From assembly GCF_000372725.1 (NCBI RefSeq), contig NW_005198244.1, forward strand, positions 1,057,841 through 1,121,840: DNA of 64,000 bases. Reading direction: 5' to 3'. Both the position numbers and the translations under genes were made by a program. Positions within the stretch are counted from its first letter, which is position 1. Every line of letters begins with the position of its first letter. The notes beneath the pieces were generated by a model that saw only the letters and a list, made by a program, of their open reading frames with translations, had not been told where the DNA came from and did not search any database. Shown piece after piece: positions 20,401-32,411 of this stretch. The DNA comes from Emiliania huxleyi CCMP1516 (taxonomy: Eukaryota > Haptophyta > Isochrysidales > Noelaerhabdaceae).

Positions 20401-23400
20401 TGCGGCCGCCACGCATGCCTGCCGGCGCCCCCGCCGGCGCCGACTTCGACCCGCTGCGGGGGACGCCGCCGCCCCCGGTTGCTGCGCCGAGCAAGGTGCT
20501 GTCGGCCGACGCGTCCCCGTCGGCGGTGGTGGACGGGCTGCGCGGCGTGCTCGACGCGCTCAAGGGTGCGCTGGGCGAGCTCGACTCGACCATCGAGGCG
20601 CTCAAGTTCACGCCGCAAGGCTTCTTCTGGGACGAGGCGTACGCAAAGGAGCGCATACTCGCCACGCTACTCGCCGACCAGCCGCCGGCCTGGCGCGCGC
20701 TCGGCCAGCCCGCCACCCGCCGGCTGGAGGGGCTAGTCTCGCTCTGCGTCACGGCGCAGCTCGACGCGGAGCCGCGCCACCCCGAGGTGCTGCGCCGGCT
20801 GCGCTGGTTCGTCGGCTCGCTCTTCATGGCGATGCCCGAGGCTCCGCCGGTGGAGGAGGCCCTCTCGCAGTCGACCCTCACGCCCTTCTGCGCAGAAGAC
20901 ATCCTCTTCGGCATGCGCGAGCTCGTCGCCAAGAACGAGGACGGCGTCTCGGTCCTCTACTTTCTCAAGACGGTGCGCCCGGACGAGCGGTCCAACTTCC
21001 TCGAGCCCTGCGAACAGCGCCTCTTCACACCTGGAGCTGCGAGCAGGTGCACCCGGACGAGTGGTCCAACTTCCTCGAGCGGGTCGGCGTCAAGGCTAGC
21101 GAGGAGGCGCGGCTCTTCAAGGAGAAGGACCTCGTGCTCGAGCTCCGCGCGTGGGCCTCCTTCCGCGGCCAGACCCTGATGCGCACTGTCGAGGGCGCGC
21201 CGTCGATGCAGCCGAGATGACAGCCGAGTGCAGCCGAGATGGTAGCCGAGATGGCAGCCGAGATGCGCACCGTCCAGGGAGCGCACCGCCGCACCGCACG
21301 CGCCCTGGCGCTCACCGCCCCCCTCCGCCTCCCCCCGCCCCCGCCACCCGCGCGTCGCCGCAGGCATGATGTGCCACGAGCGTGCGCTGCGGCTGCTGGC
21401 GCGGTGGGAGGGGTACGAGGGCGAGTCGCTGGAGCAGCTGGTTCGCTCAAAGTACTCGTACGTCGTCTCGTGCCAGCTCTACGGCACGCACAAGCGCAAC
21501 CGCGACCCAAAGGCGGCCGACACCGAGTTTCTGCTGCAGCGCTTCCCCAACCTGCGCGTGGCCTACGTCGACAAGACGTCGACCCTCACCAAGGTGCGCG
21601 AGCCAGACGGCACGCTCGCGCTGCGCGAGACGATCCGCTACTACTCGGTCCTCATCAAGGGCTGCTCCGACGGCGGCGAGGAGGCGGTGCAGCAGGTCTA
21701 CCGTGTGCAGCTACCCGGCACAGCAGCCCCTGGGGGAGGACAACCGGCCCGCACCCCGCACCCCTCAGCCGGTGCGCGTGCGCGCCCGCTGTAGGCGACA
21801 TCATGATTGGCGAGGGCAAGCCCGAGAACCAGAACCACGCCGTCATCTTCACGCGAGGCGAGACGATCCAGGCCATCGACATGAACCAGAGCGGCTACTT
21901 CGAGGAGGCGCTCAAGATGCGCAACTTGCTGCAGGAGTTCCGCATCCACCCGACCGCCACGATCGTCGGCTTCCGCGAGCACATCTTCACGGGCGAGCTG
22001 TCGAGCTTGGCGTCGTACATGGCCCTGCAGGAGGGCTGCTTCGTCACTCTCACGCAGCGCGTCCTCTCGGACCCCCTCCACATCCGGCAGCACTACGGCC
22101 ACCCCGACGTCTTCGACAAGATCTTCGCCATGTCGACGGGAGGCGTCTCGAAGGCGTCCAAGGGCATCAACCTGTCGGAGGACGTCTACGCTGGCTTCAA
22201 CACGACGCTGCGGGGCGGCACCGTGCCGTACGCCGAGTATGTGCAGGTGGGCAAGGGCCGCGACGTCGGCATGCAGCAAATCTACAAGTTCGAGGCGAAG
22301 CTGGCCTCGGGCAACGCCGAGCAGTGCCTCTCGCGCGACGTCTTCCGGATCGCGCAACGGCTCGACCTGACGCGCTCCTTCTCCTTCTACTACTCGGGCC
22401 CCGGCTTCTACTTCAACAACGCCGCCACCGTCTTCGCGCTCTTCTTCTTCCTCTACGTGACGCTGCTGCCGCACCTGCTCCAGCTGGACGTCGGCGTGCC
22501 GGTCGCCGACCTGCTCAACGCGCAGTGGGTCGTCCAGCTCGGCGCCCCCCCCCCCCCGCCCCCCCCCCTACCCGCACGGGTGGGGACCCACCCCCCCGGC
22601 ACGCGAGCGGCGCAGGCCTGCTCCTCAACGTGCCCATCCTCTGCTACCTCGCCGTCGAGCACGGCGTCGTGCGCGCGCTGCTCGAGATGTGGCGCGTCAA
22701 CGTGTCGGGCTCGCTCCTCTTCTTTATGTTCCACATGGGGACAAAGGCGCACCCCCCCCCCCCCCTCCCCTGGGCCCTCGGCACGGAGGCACCCAGCGCC
22801 CTGCCCCGACGCAGGCGTACTACTTTGACTCGACGCTCAAGTACGGCGGCGCAAAGTACCGCCCGACGGGGCGCGGCTTTGTGATGCGGCACGAGGAGTT
22901 CGCGGAGCTCTACCGCTTCTACTCAGGTGCGCAGCAGAGTCGCGCTGCCAGCGCCGGCTAGAGTGGCCGCGTGCGGTCGCCGGCGAGCGCTCGTCTCCCC
23001 CCCTCCACTCCCCCCTCCCCCGCCGCCGCCCCGCAGGCTCACACCTCTACAACGGCTTCGAGCTGGTGTGGGGGCTGATCCTGCTGTGGACCCTCGGCGC
23101 GTGGAAGGAGGTTGGCGGCGGGCCGGCCTACCTGCGCACCTGCTGGTCCATCTGGGCGGTCGCCTTTGCGTGGCTCTTCTCTCCGTTCTGGTTCAACCCG
23201 CTCGCCTTCGACATGAAGAAGAACTTGGAGGACCTGTGGCAGTGGCTGCGCTGGATGGAGCGGCTCGACTCGTCAGTGACGACGAGCTGGGAGGCGTGGT
23301 GGCGCGAGGAGCGAGAGTACCTGCAGACGGGCTCGTGGGCAAAGAAGGCCTTCATCCTGTTGCCCGGCGTGCGGTATGGCCTCACCAGCGTCGGCATCCT

Positions 23401-23973
23401 CGTCTCCGTCTCGCGGCGCGCCATCGCGTCGGGCGCGCTGCTCGACGAGCTGCAGCTCGCCGCGCTGCTGGTCGGTGGCACCCTCGCCATCGTCCTCGCC
23501 TTCCTGTGGATGCCGCTGCTGCTGCGCGCTCGGCCCGTGCTTCTGCGGCTGCTCTCGTCGGCGCTGCTCGCCTTCAGCCTGTTCTACGCGCTGCCCTGGG
23601 TCGGCGTCCACGTCTCGCTCCTCCACGCGCTGCACCTCTTCGTTGCCGCCGCCTACCTCACCGCCGCGCTCATCCGCATCCCGTACGCGTTTGGCCAGCT
23701 GCCGTACTTTGTGCTGATCGCCGGCAAGGCGTACGACTACCTCCTCGGCAGCTCGCCCCTCTGCCCACGCCGGCGCTCACCCAGAGGACGCCCTAACCTG
23801 AGAGCGCCGCCCTCCTCGCTATAGGCGGGCTGCTCATCGGCCTCTGCCTGCTCCTCTCCGCCACGCCCGGCCAGGTGATGCGGCACCTGCAGAACCGCGC
23901 GCTGCTCTCCGACGCCTTCAACCGTGGCGTCTACCATGCAGAGCTGGCGCAGCTCATTTCGAACCAGAACTAG
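14485..23973 (+). CDS. 1,3-beta-glucan (callose-type) synthase
   Basis: This membrane glycosyltransferase (GT48) makes 1,3-beta-glucan from UDP-glucose. From ATG 14485 a MIT/Vta1-like bundle is seen (YARAMELINTGLRLD, EAIESYQRGGDLLSRVLES, then KMQQTLDMIEERVRYLT). The family landmarks follow in order: FGFQHESALNQTEHLLLLLA, NKVADLALWLLIWGEAANLR, KANYDDFNEFFW, VERRSWLHPIRSFWR, LRPLVRPTRDAW, WAPVVLMYLLDLQIW, WNGIIDDLRKADLVSGRE, SLFMAMPEAPPVEEAL, FLKTVHPDEWSNFLERV, WASFRGQTLMRTVEGMM, IGEGKPENQNHAV, FHMGTKAYYFDSTLKYGGAK and C-terminal membrane segments to stop 23971. Seven introns in the 3' half start with GC (19548, 20053, 21195, 21718, 22542, 22747, 23748). The assembly gap at 18280-18379 and unclear exons nearby leave part of the N-terminal half unresolved. 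Confidence 0.92.
15898..15961 (+). other. 64-nt intron that starts with a perfect copy of the next exon
   Basis: AAGGTCGCCGACCTCGCCCT and the seven bases after it occur identically at 15895-15921 and 15959-15985. Reading through the first copy meets an in-frame TGA. Removing GTCGCC..CCCAAG restores NKVADLALWLLIWGEA, the family sequence. The perfect repeat implies a very young intron. Confidence 0.85.
16674..17385 (+). repeat. CACACCCT array in a glucan synthase intron
   Basis: An 8-bp unit (ACACCCTC) is repeated about 85 times, with a few CTCCACAC and CACGCCCT variants that themselves recur, hinting at higher-order copying. It lies in the intron between SGSVSE and VLALHAPELQ. The short motif CGTCTCSGAGGT occurs at both intron edges and once inside. 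Confidence 0.95.
18280..18379. other. Assembly gap (100 N)
   Basis: One hundred undetermined bases lie inside the glucan synthase gene. The round length suggests a placeholder, not a measured size. Confidence 0.99.
20973..21046 (+). other. 74-nt intron flanked by 33-bp direct repeat
   Basis: Intron start GTGCGCCCGGACGAGCGGTC matches exon start GTGCACCCGGACGAGTGGTC, and the match continues 13 bp more (TCCAACTTCCTCGAG). The spliced product FLKTVHPDEWSNFLERV matches the conserved glucan synthase motif; the intronic copy has PDERSNFLE. Confidence 0.85.
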
Positions 23974-24242
23974 CCCCGCCATCGCAGCATGCATGCATGG
24001 CGCTCTGCCGTCGCAGTTTTTGATACTCCCGGGTCGCGTTGTTCCATGTTCGCTCCTCGAGCAGTTGTCCTCGATCAGATCTCGGCTCTCTTTCTCCGTG
24101 TTTCGCGCTATCTGCGGCATCTCGGCGCGAGCTCCCCTGTGGCGCTCTCAGAGAGTCGTTTTTTACAAATACAGAGTGATTCTGAGATCAGGTTGGGCGT
24201 TTCCCCTTTGGAGGCAGACATTTCAGAAAGCGAATCCCAGGC

Positions 24243-24318
24243 CGATCTCCCCGCTCGAAGCGGGGAACCCGTCCCGGGCGCCCGCTCGAAGCGGGGGCGC
24301 CCGCTCGAAGCGGGGGCG
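24243..24318. repeat. Three tandem CCCGCTCGAAGCGGG hairpins
   Basis: Three consecutive CCCGCTCGAAGCGGG palindromes spaced by GGGCG-type linkers sit just inside the left arm of the 8-kb transposon. Such subterminal palindromes are often transposase binding sites; that role is inferred. Confidence 0.75.
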
Positions 24319-24984
24319 GCGCAGGCTGCCACCGCTGCCCGGGCGCGCCGAGCGGCGGCGGAGGGCCGCCCAGGCCACCACCAGTGCCTCTCCCACCGGC
24401 GGCGCGGCGGCAGTGGCGCCGACCGCCCCTCCATCAGCGGCGGCGCGAGGCTGTCGTCGGGACGCCGGCAGGTGACGCGCGAATAGGGTGCCACCGGACC
24501 GGCCGACGAGCACCCAGCGGAGCCGTCATCGTGCATGGCGAGCCGAGCACCGCCGCGTCGCTTCTCGGCGCATTGGAGAGCAGAGGAAGCTGCTGGCGTC
24601 GCGGCTGGGATCGGCAGCGGCGCCAGCAGCTTTCTCGGATCTGAAGCGACTTTGAGCGCCGATCGATCGATCTGAGGGCTGACCGATGGGTGGCGCTGGG
24701 AGGAAGACCGCGCCACCCGTCGGCCAGCCCTCAGCTCCGCGACGGCGACTCGATAGTCGTGGCCGGCGCTCGGCTGCCACTCTAAGCTGTGCCGCCAGGC
24801 GCTCCTGGAACCGTGACGTCACTTCTTATGGATGCGGCACTAGGGACGCCCAATGTTTTCGTAAATATAGAAGCCACTCTCTCGCGTGTGGAAGCCACGA
24901 CTGCGTAGTCGTGCTCCCCCGGAGCACGCCATAGAGCGCCGGTTGTGTACCGGGCGCACCCGCAGCCGTACACACTGCTGCCAG

Positions 24985-25125
24985 GACCTGCCAGGGGGGC
25001 GCCGCAGGCGCCCCAAGCGGCGCGGAGCGCCGCCGCAGGCGGCGGACAGCAGGTGCGCAAAATTAAACGCCATTTTCGGTTCCGCAGTTTTGCCACTAAC
25101 GTCGAAATCCGGTACAAATCGAGAG
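24985..25125 (+). repeat. Subterminal repeat, left copy
   Basis: About 140 bp, including GGCGCCGCAGGCGCC and ATTAAACGCCATTTTCGGTT, recurs in the same orientation at 31775-31900 near the right end, with small differences. GCGCGCACTATGTCAAAAC at 25168 recurs inverted at 31760-31741. Confidence 0.8.
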
Positions 25126-25486
25126 TTACGAGAGCCGAGCCCCCCACGAAAACCACAGAGGGGCGCGCGCACTATGTCAAAACTACAGGGGTAGGCAATG
25201 AAACGGAGCTTTGCGCCCTTTCCCACCCGCCGGGGGGGCACCCAGGCCGGCCACCTGATCGGTAGTGGTGGACGGGAGGCGCGAACAGCGCCATCTTGGG
25301 GTCTACACGCCGACCAGTGCTCCCGTCAGTGACCAGGAAGAGGGGCTGCGTGGCCTTCTCAGCCGCCGGCCGCGCGTCCGTGTGGTCTACAGTTAACGAA
25401 CCAAAAGCCCTGCTTCCGTTTTAACACAAATTGGGTGGCGAACTCGGCGCCCATAGCTCTGGCTCGAGTTTTAGCGATTATGTCGC

Positions 25487-25563
25487 GAAACGCATTAGCC
25501 GCTACATCGAAATGGCCGAGGTAGCCGAAATCACAGCTTCCGCTGTAGCGGCTAATGCGTTCT
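25487..25563. repeat. Palindrome with 16-bp arms
   Basis: CGCATTAGCCGCTACA and its exact complement TGTAGCGGCTAATGCG are separated by about 40 bp. It lies upstream of the transposase gene and could form a hairpin or be a small inserted element. Confidence 0.75.
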
Positions 25564-25733
25564 CCGAGGTCATGATCGTGGGCGGAAAACGAACCGGCAC
25601 CCCGGCGGGGCACCTTACGGGCTGTGTTAAAACGAGAGCTCAGGTCCCGATTTCACAGTGGGCCGCAGGAAAAGACACGCGATGAACCCGCACCCATCGA
25701 GCTAGCTTCGAGGCGCCTTCAAAGCAGGTCGCA

Positions 25734-28700
25734 ATGGCGCCGAAGAAGAAGCCTGCACACGGCCGCAAGGCCAAGGGCGTCATGCAAGGCGCTCATCGTC
25801 CTCCAAAGGAGGTCTCTGGTGCAGCCGGCTCGCGCGGTCCGTCTGAGCCCTCGTCACGATCGGAAGCACCACAATACGAGGCTGTCGGCGGCGAGTGGGT
25901 GGTGTGCCAAAAGCAGGCGCGCAGTCAGCGAGCTGAAGCCGCTCAAAAGGCCTCTCGCGCGTCTACCGTCCAAAAGGCGCGGCTGCCCGCCGCAGCCGCC
26001 GCCTCCAAGGCTGGGCAGACCGCCTCCGCTTGCGTTCGCCAACCCGGCTACGGCAAAGGTCGGTCACCCGCGACCGCCACAGGCGCCAGGACGGCGCAGC
26101 GGCCTCGCCTTGAGGACTCGCAGCTGACTAGCGCCGCTGGCGTCGCGACGGGTAGCCTCAGCGTGCAGCTGGCGGAGGCTGCGGCCGCAGACGCACTCGA
26201 GGCCCTCGAGACCGGTGTGCAGACTAGGCAATCTGCGTTGGCGAGGTCGCAGCTGCTGCGAGCGCAGCGGGCGGAGATTGAGACTGCGCTCGCCAATCTG
26301 CGCGAGCTCTGGCAGGAGAAGGAGCGCGACATGCTGCGCCTGCTCTCCAACCCGCAGGCTGCGTGGGGCACAGATGCCGTCTGGCAGCTGTCCATGGCCG
26401 AGTTTGCCTTGGAGACCATGGACGAGAACGCCGTCGCACTCAAGCCTCGCCGGCTAGGAATGTGCTTTCGCGCGCTTGCCGAGCAGGCGCGGCACCCCGA
26501 CGAGATCCCGCGCCTCCGCGGGCTGTACGAGCTGCACGCCCTCCACGCGGTGCTGCAGCGCAGCCCCAGCCTCCAGCGCGAGCTGCGGGTCCAGCTCGAG
26601 CGCTTTAAGCGACAATACTGCTCGTTGCTGCGCGGCGCCGGACGCTTTCGCACGCTCGAGGTCCTGCCCGGCGAGACGATCCTCGAGCTTATGCGGCGCA
26701 CTCACGTGGCCATGCTCTCGTGGCGGCCTCCCGGCAGACCCGGCGCGGCGGCGTCGACCCTGGCGCTGCCCGCGAGCCGAGCGGGGGGGGTCTACCTCCC
26801 AGAATGGCGAGAGGAGACGAACGTGCTCTACCATTCGGCGGCGGGTAAGACCCTCTCGCTGCGTGGCGCGCAGGGCGTCGCCACGGCCTGCTCGAAGCGG
26901 TACCTGAAGTCGCTCCCGGAGGCGGAGCGGCCGCAGCACGAGAGCCACGAGACGGTCCGCTTGCACGACATGCAGTTCTGGTTCGTGCAGCGCCAGAGAG
27001 CTGTGGAGAACTCCTTCTCGAAGCGGCGAAACGTGCTGCAGTGGGACGAGGTGACGATCAACAAGGTGGCCTGGGTCGTCGTCACGCTGTCGTGCGAGAG
27101 GCTGCCGGCGCTGCGTGAGCGCGAGGTGATCGCCACCTTTAAGCTCCGGCCAGACGCCGATGGCCACAAGAAGACGGGCGTGAACGTCGGCGCGAGCAAT
27201 GTGCGCGCGGTCAACGAGCTCGGCCTGCCGATCGATCGGATCGACTTCTGCGTCTCCGACGGCACCGCCTCCAATGCCAGCTTGACCATTGCGTCGGAGC
27301 GGCACAAGGGCGGCGCCTTTGCGCACATCTGGACCTCGATGCGTGCGGCAAAGCACGTGCTGTGCTTTTTTATCCTCTGCTTGTCCCACGTGATCAACAA
27401 CGAGGTGAAGAATGTCTGCGAGGCGGCTGGTGCCTGCCGCCGCGAGCACCTGCTCGCGCACTCGGGCTCCACCAAAAGCGGACGGCATCGCATCCCGGAG
27501 GCGCGCCACGCCCGACGTAAGAGGCGCTCACACACCCCTCCAACGCTTCCCCACGCTCCCTCTGACGCAGCTGCTGGCCGACGTCGTGCTCGCCGTCAAG
27601 GAGTCGAAGGGCTGCAAAAACTATGTCCGCGTCTCGGAGGGGCTGGCGCGTCTCGGCGACATGCCGGGAGGCGTGGACACCCGGTGGCTCTACTGGGTGT
27701 ACACGTGCATGTGGCTGGCGCCCACGACGCGGCGCCTCGAGCTGATCGTGTGCTGTCTCTTGCACGAGTGGCTCTGCGCGCAGGGCGACGAGGGGCTCTT
27801 TGCCGACGCCGAGCAGACCGACGAGTTCGGTGAGAAGCTGGCGCTGACTGGCGCCACGCTGCTCGAGAAGGTGAGCTCGATCAAGGACGCCGCGCGGCGC
27901 GAGCTGCTGCTTGAGCTCCTCGACCCGGAGATACGCGTGTGGCTCTCGTTCCTGGCCATCTACGGCGAGCGGTCGGCCGACCGCTTCCTCAAGTTTACCG
28001 AGAACGACGGGCCGGGCGTGGCGTTCAAGGCACCCCGCGTGCTTCGCCTGCGGCTCGCCTACCTCGACGCGCTCGCCAGCAACAACGACGAGACGCGCGA
28101 CCTCGAAGGCGGCCGTCCATGGAAGGGCGACTTTGCGCCGCTGCGAGCAATGGTCGCCAAGAACACGGCGGCGTTCTCGCGCCTGGATGTGCGGGCCATC
28201 GTGCGCAAGGCCGCACGCGCTGCTTCTACCTACTTCCGACAGCACACGGCAGCGTGGCGGACGAACCCCGCGCTCGTGGCGCTGGGAACTATGGACGAGG
28301 AGGGAGAGCATGCTGTTCTCTCGGCGCAGGAGCTGCTGGCGCTCGCGAAGCAGGGCCGGGGAGGCTTAATCCAGAGCATGCTGCCGCACCTCCCCGACTC
28401 GGCCGATGCCACCGAGCTTAGCGCTGCGATCACCAACGCCACCGAGGGGGTCGGCCTCTGGTTTCAGGACGACGCCCTCGGCGTCTTTAAGCTGCTGGCA
28501 AGCTGTAAGCGGCCGACGCAGCTGCGCGACGTGGCGGGCGGTAGCGACGTCTACGATTCCATCTGGAGCGTCGGCGTCTTTGTGCCGATCAGCAACTTCT
28601 TCTCGGAGACGGTCGTCAAGACGCTCTCTCGCGATTTGCACGGGACGCAGCGCCGGTCGGAGATGTGCGCGACAAGGCTCACGGCACCGCGGCACCGCGG

Positions 28701-30312
28701 GCACGTTTACCCGACAACGGCAGCCGATTGGAGCGCCGCGTCGGCCGCTCTCGGACACAACGTGTCCAAGCGAGTCACCGAGAAGGAGGGCCTCGCCGCG
28801 CAGCTGCAGGATCTCCGGCTCGACAGCATGGAGCTCTCGGCGTTCGTGGACGAGCCGCAGGAGGAGGAGGAGGAGGGCGGGGCGGAGGAGGAGGGGGAGG
28901 AGGGCTCGGGCGAGGCCGGAGGCTCGACCGACGCGGCCGACGGCGGGACGGCGAGCTCGGCGGAGGGCGAGGGTCGCCAGCCGGGCTGGCCGTTGGAGAA
29001 GGGCGTGAGCACAGCGGCGATCCGGAGGTCGCTGCAGGTGGGGAACGTCGTGGAGGTCCTCTGGGCCGTCCGGCAGGATGGAGACCCAGAGGTGTACCTC
29101 GCTCGCGTCGAGGCGGTCATGAGAATCAAGATAAAGATTCGCTGGCTGCACGAGGATACCGAGGAGGAGAACGTGTACGTGGAGTGCCCGTTCTTCACCA
29201 AGGTGGAGACATGGTCGATGAAACAGCTGTGGAACCCTGTCTCTGATGTGAGCCAGATTGGCTCGGCAGAGGCGCCTCGCTGGCGCCGCAGCGCGATAGC
29301 TGAGGACGCCGAGGCGGCTAGAGCCGCTGCCGAGGGTGGGGGGGTGTCGTGGGACACGATCATATCAGACATGGAAGCCCGCAGGAAGGGAGAAGAGACG
29401 GGAGGGGAGGACGAGGTCGAGGACGAGGCGCTGTTTGCCGGCAGACCCGGCTCCGACGACGAGGAGGTGGAGGTCGAGCTGGTGGAGCCAGAGCTACAGG
29501 GACCGCCCCACTTGCGCGTCGGCGAGGCTGGCTACATCTCATCTTACCACCGGCAGTGGTTCAGCGACTCGAACCTCGCCAACGCACACTACGTAGACGA
29601 GCGTCGAGACAGCGAGAGTGGCGCCGGCTCGCCGCTGCGGTACAACTACCCCCGCGACGTAGCCTCGGCATGCAGCATCTTCCGTCAAAGAGGAGGGCAG
29701 CGGGTGCTGCAACTCTGCGACTGCGTGATGTTGCAGCAGGTCTGCGACGGCGCCCATTGGCACAACGTCGCGCTCATCGGGCCTCAGCGGCTCGCCGTGC
29801 ACTGGGAGCCGTTCGGCACCAGCATTTTCAGCCGCACGCATCCTCTAGCGCGCGTTCGGGACGCCTTCGACGCGGCGCCAAAGGACACGGGCTGGCAGCT
29901 AGTCAGCGTGACGCTCAACTTGCAGAGCGACGGCTACCAGTGCGGGCCGTGGGCGCATTGGTTCCGCCGCCGCCTCTTCGCCTACTGCGCGGACGACGAG
30001 CTGATGAGCAAGCAGTCCTTTGCCGAGTACCTCTCGACCAGCCCGGGCATCAGCCCGCTCGGAGCGCTCAGGAACAGGAGGGAGCGAGAGGCCGCCGGCG
30101 CAGCAAACACGGCCTTCATGCACGAGGAGCGCGTGCGGCTGCGCTGGCTCCTCCGGGCAGCGGCGCGAGAGGACGCGCTTCCCTACGAGCATCCGCTGCA
30201 GGACGCCTTCCGCCGAGCAGGGGCTGCGGCGGCAGCGCGCGCGGACGCGGTCGTGCTCGACGAGGGCTTGGAAGGCGATGAAAAGTACTTCGACCTCTAT
30301 GACGACTCGTGA
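25734..30312 (+). CDS. Transposase with C-terminal Ulp1-type protease domain
   Basis: Two exons (25734-27500 and 27571-30312) join across a 70-nt GC-AG intron into 1502 codons. The N-terminus is basic (MAPKKKPAHGRKAKG), likely a nuclear signal. A coiled region (about 150-200) follows. The RNase H-like core shows QWDEVTINK (Asp438), DFCVSDGTASN (Asp509) and CLSHVINNEVKN (about 550). A middle helical domain has WLYWVYTCMW. Acidic stretches (EEEEEGGAEEEGEEG) separate it from a C48/Ulp1-like segment with AHWHNVALIG (about 1318) and the cysteine motif GYQCGPWAHW (about 1380). The Asp of a typical Ulp1 triad appears as Glu in VHWEPFG. It presumably moves the surrounding element. Sharing the host's GC-AG splicing shows long residence or capture of a local intron. 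The superfamily is not certain. Confidence 0.78.
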
Positions 30313-30540
30313 CGGCCTGCACAGGTCGCCCTGGTCGCCGTCGCCGTCTCGCCGCCTCATCCGCCAACACGGCCGTCGCCGCCAGGGCCGCCACTGCCAT
30401 CGCCATCGCCGTCGCTGCTTCGCCCACCACTACCAGGGCCGTTGCTCTACCGCTCCCCAAGCGTATTGCCGGTGCTGTCACGGGCTGCCACTCCTAGTAC
30501 CTTGCTGCTCGGTCGCGTTCAGTCTAGGTCGACACGCTAC

Positions 30541-31578
30541 CCTGCCGTTCGGGCGCCGCTCACCGCTTCGCAGCGAGCCCGGGCTCTGTAAACATCTCCG
30601 TCGCGAGCTGCGCACGCCCCGCGGGTCCGTGTGACTGTAGCTGTATCTCCCAAACATCTCTCGCAGCTCAAAGCGATCTCCCCTAATCTCCACAGCTCGA
30701 GATTGCACGAGATAAAAACGGCGCTCTCGAGGTGGGGCGCCAAGATCTGGACAGCGGAGCGCGTAGAACGCGCGCTGCTGATGTGCACAGAGCCCGGGAT
30801 GGCCAGCATCCGCCCTCGTGGTCGCGAACGGCGCCGGTCAGCGCGTGCGGCTCTGGCAGCCGCCCGGCCGCGTCGGAGCTGCAGAGAGCGGCACGCGGCC
30901 CGGTGCCGTTCGGGCGCCGCTCATCGCTTCGCAGCGAGCCCGGGCTCTACAAACATCTCCGTCGCGAGCTGCGCACGCCCCGCGGGTCCGTGTGACTGTA
31001 GCTGTATCTCCCAAACATCTCCCGCAGCTCAAAGCGATCTCGGCCTAATCTCCATGGCTCGAGATTGCACGAGATAAAAACGGCGCTTTCGAGGTGGGGC
31101 GCCAAGACCTGGATAGCGGAGCGCGTAGAACGCGCGCTGCTGATGTGCACAGAGCCCGGGATGGCCAGCATCCGCCCTCGTGGTCGCGAACGGCGCCGGT
31201 CAGCGCGTGCGGCTCTGGCAGCCGCCCGGCCGCGTCGGAGCTGCAGAGAGCGGCACGCGGCCCGGTGCCGTTCGGGCGCCGCTCATCGCTTCGCAGCGAG
31301 CCCGGGCTCTACAAACATCTCCGTCGCGAGCTGCGCACGCCCCGCGGGTCCGTGTGACTGTAGCTGTATCTCCCAAACATCTCCCGCAGCTCAAAGCGAT
31401 CTCGGCCTAATCTCCATGGCTCGAGATTGCACGAGATAAAAACGGCGCTTTCGAGGTGGGGCGCCAAGACCTGGATAGCGGAGCGCGTAGAACGCGCGCT
31501 GCCGATGTGCACAGAGCCCGGGATGGCCAGCATCCGCCCTCGTGGTCGCGAACGGCGCCGGTCGACGCGTGCGGCTCT
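30541..31578 (+). repeat. 362-bp tandem repeat, about 2.9 copies
   Basis: The unit, with landmarks CCGTTCGGGCGCCGCTCA at 30543, 30905 and 31267, repeats every 362 bp. The second and third copies are nearly identical and the first differs a little more. It lies between the transposase stop and the right end of the element. It has no protein-like frame. Confidence 0.93.
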
Positions 31579-31774
31579 GCGTCAACCAGTACGGAGCCCG
31601 AAATGCGTCCAAAAGTAAAAAAATCAGCTTTCCGCGCCTCCTCACTGCTCGCCGCCGCGCAGGCGTGTTCCGGGGGCCCAGTGGAGCACTTCATCTAGTG
31701 ACGGCACCGGCTCTAGAGAAATTTATAATTTCTCAGTGGGGTTTTGACATAGTGCGCGCGGACAGCGCGCCGCC

Positions 31775-31900
31775 AGGGGCGCCGCAGGCGCCTCAAGCGG
31801 TGCGGAGCGCCGCCACAGGCGGCGGACAGCAGGTGCGCGAAATTAAACGCCATTTTCGGTTCCGCGGTTTTGGCACTGTCTACCAACTTTGTGGTACAAA
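31775..31900 (+). repeat. Subterminal repeat, right copy
   Basis: Partner of 24985-25125, in the same orientation, sharing GGCGGACAGCAGGTGCGC and ATTAAACGCCATTTTCGGTT. Confidence 0.8.
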
Positions 31901-32411
31901 TCGACTTGCACTTGGTCTGAGCCCTGCGCTGCGTTTGAGCCTCCATTCTGAAAGTGTACGTAGAAGGGAAGGCAGCAGGTCCGGCTTGCGAACTCCGCTG
32001 TGCGCCGACAAGCGGTATGGCGCCGAGTAGAGGCCATTTTCCTATTAGAAAAGGCTGTCGAGAGCGCAAAATTTTCTTCGCTGCGCGCCCAACCATGGTG
32101 GGCACGCAGCGGGCGCCTGCGGCGCCAAATTTTTGAAATGTCTGCCAGTCGCCCAACCTGATCTCAGAATCACTCTACACAGTAAAAGCACACACCTCGC
32201 TTAGCGCGAACAACCCACATATTTTACGCACAGAACCAGACGCAACGACCAACGTCACGCACACAGGACACCGCAGTCCGCACCACACATCGCACAGCTC
32301 GGTGAGAAACGTGAATTTCAGCGTGTGCACTCTGACTCTCAACTCACCTCGACGAGCGAACAAGCAACAACTTGGCGCCCGCGGTGTATGTGGAAAGCGC
32401 CTAGAACTTAC

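Larger units (their letters stand above)
24172..32177 (+). mobile_element. 8-kb inverted-repeat DNA transposon with transposase/Ulp1 gene
   Basis: Arms AGAGTGATTCTGAGATCAGG (24173) continuing through TTGGGCG, and GCAGACATTTCA (24214), recur inverted at 32176-32150 and 32145-32134. Inside lie hairpins, a palindrome, a single-intron transposase gene, a 362-bp tandem repeat and subterminal repeats shared by both ends. The first base differs between ends and no clear target-site duplication is visible, so the outer limits are approximate. The intact gene suggests a fairly recent copy. It is a cut-and-paste DNA element; the superfamily is unsettled (KDZ/Zisupton-like or another Ulp1-bearing group). 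Confidence 0.75.

Noticed and set aside
30631-31618. Repeated about 75-150-codon frames
   Set aside because: They repeat every 362 bp with the tandem repeat on both strands and have no protein character.
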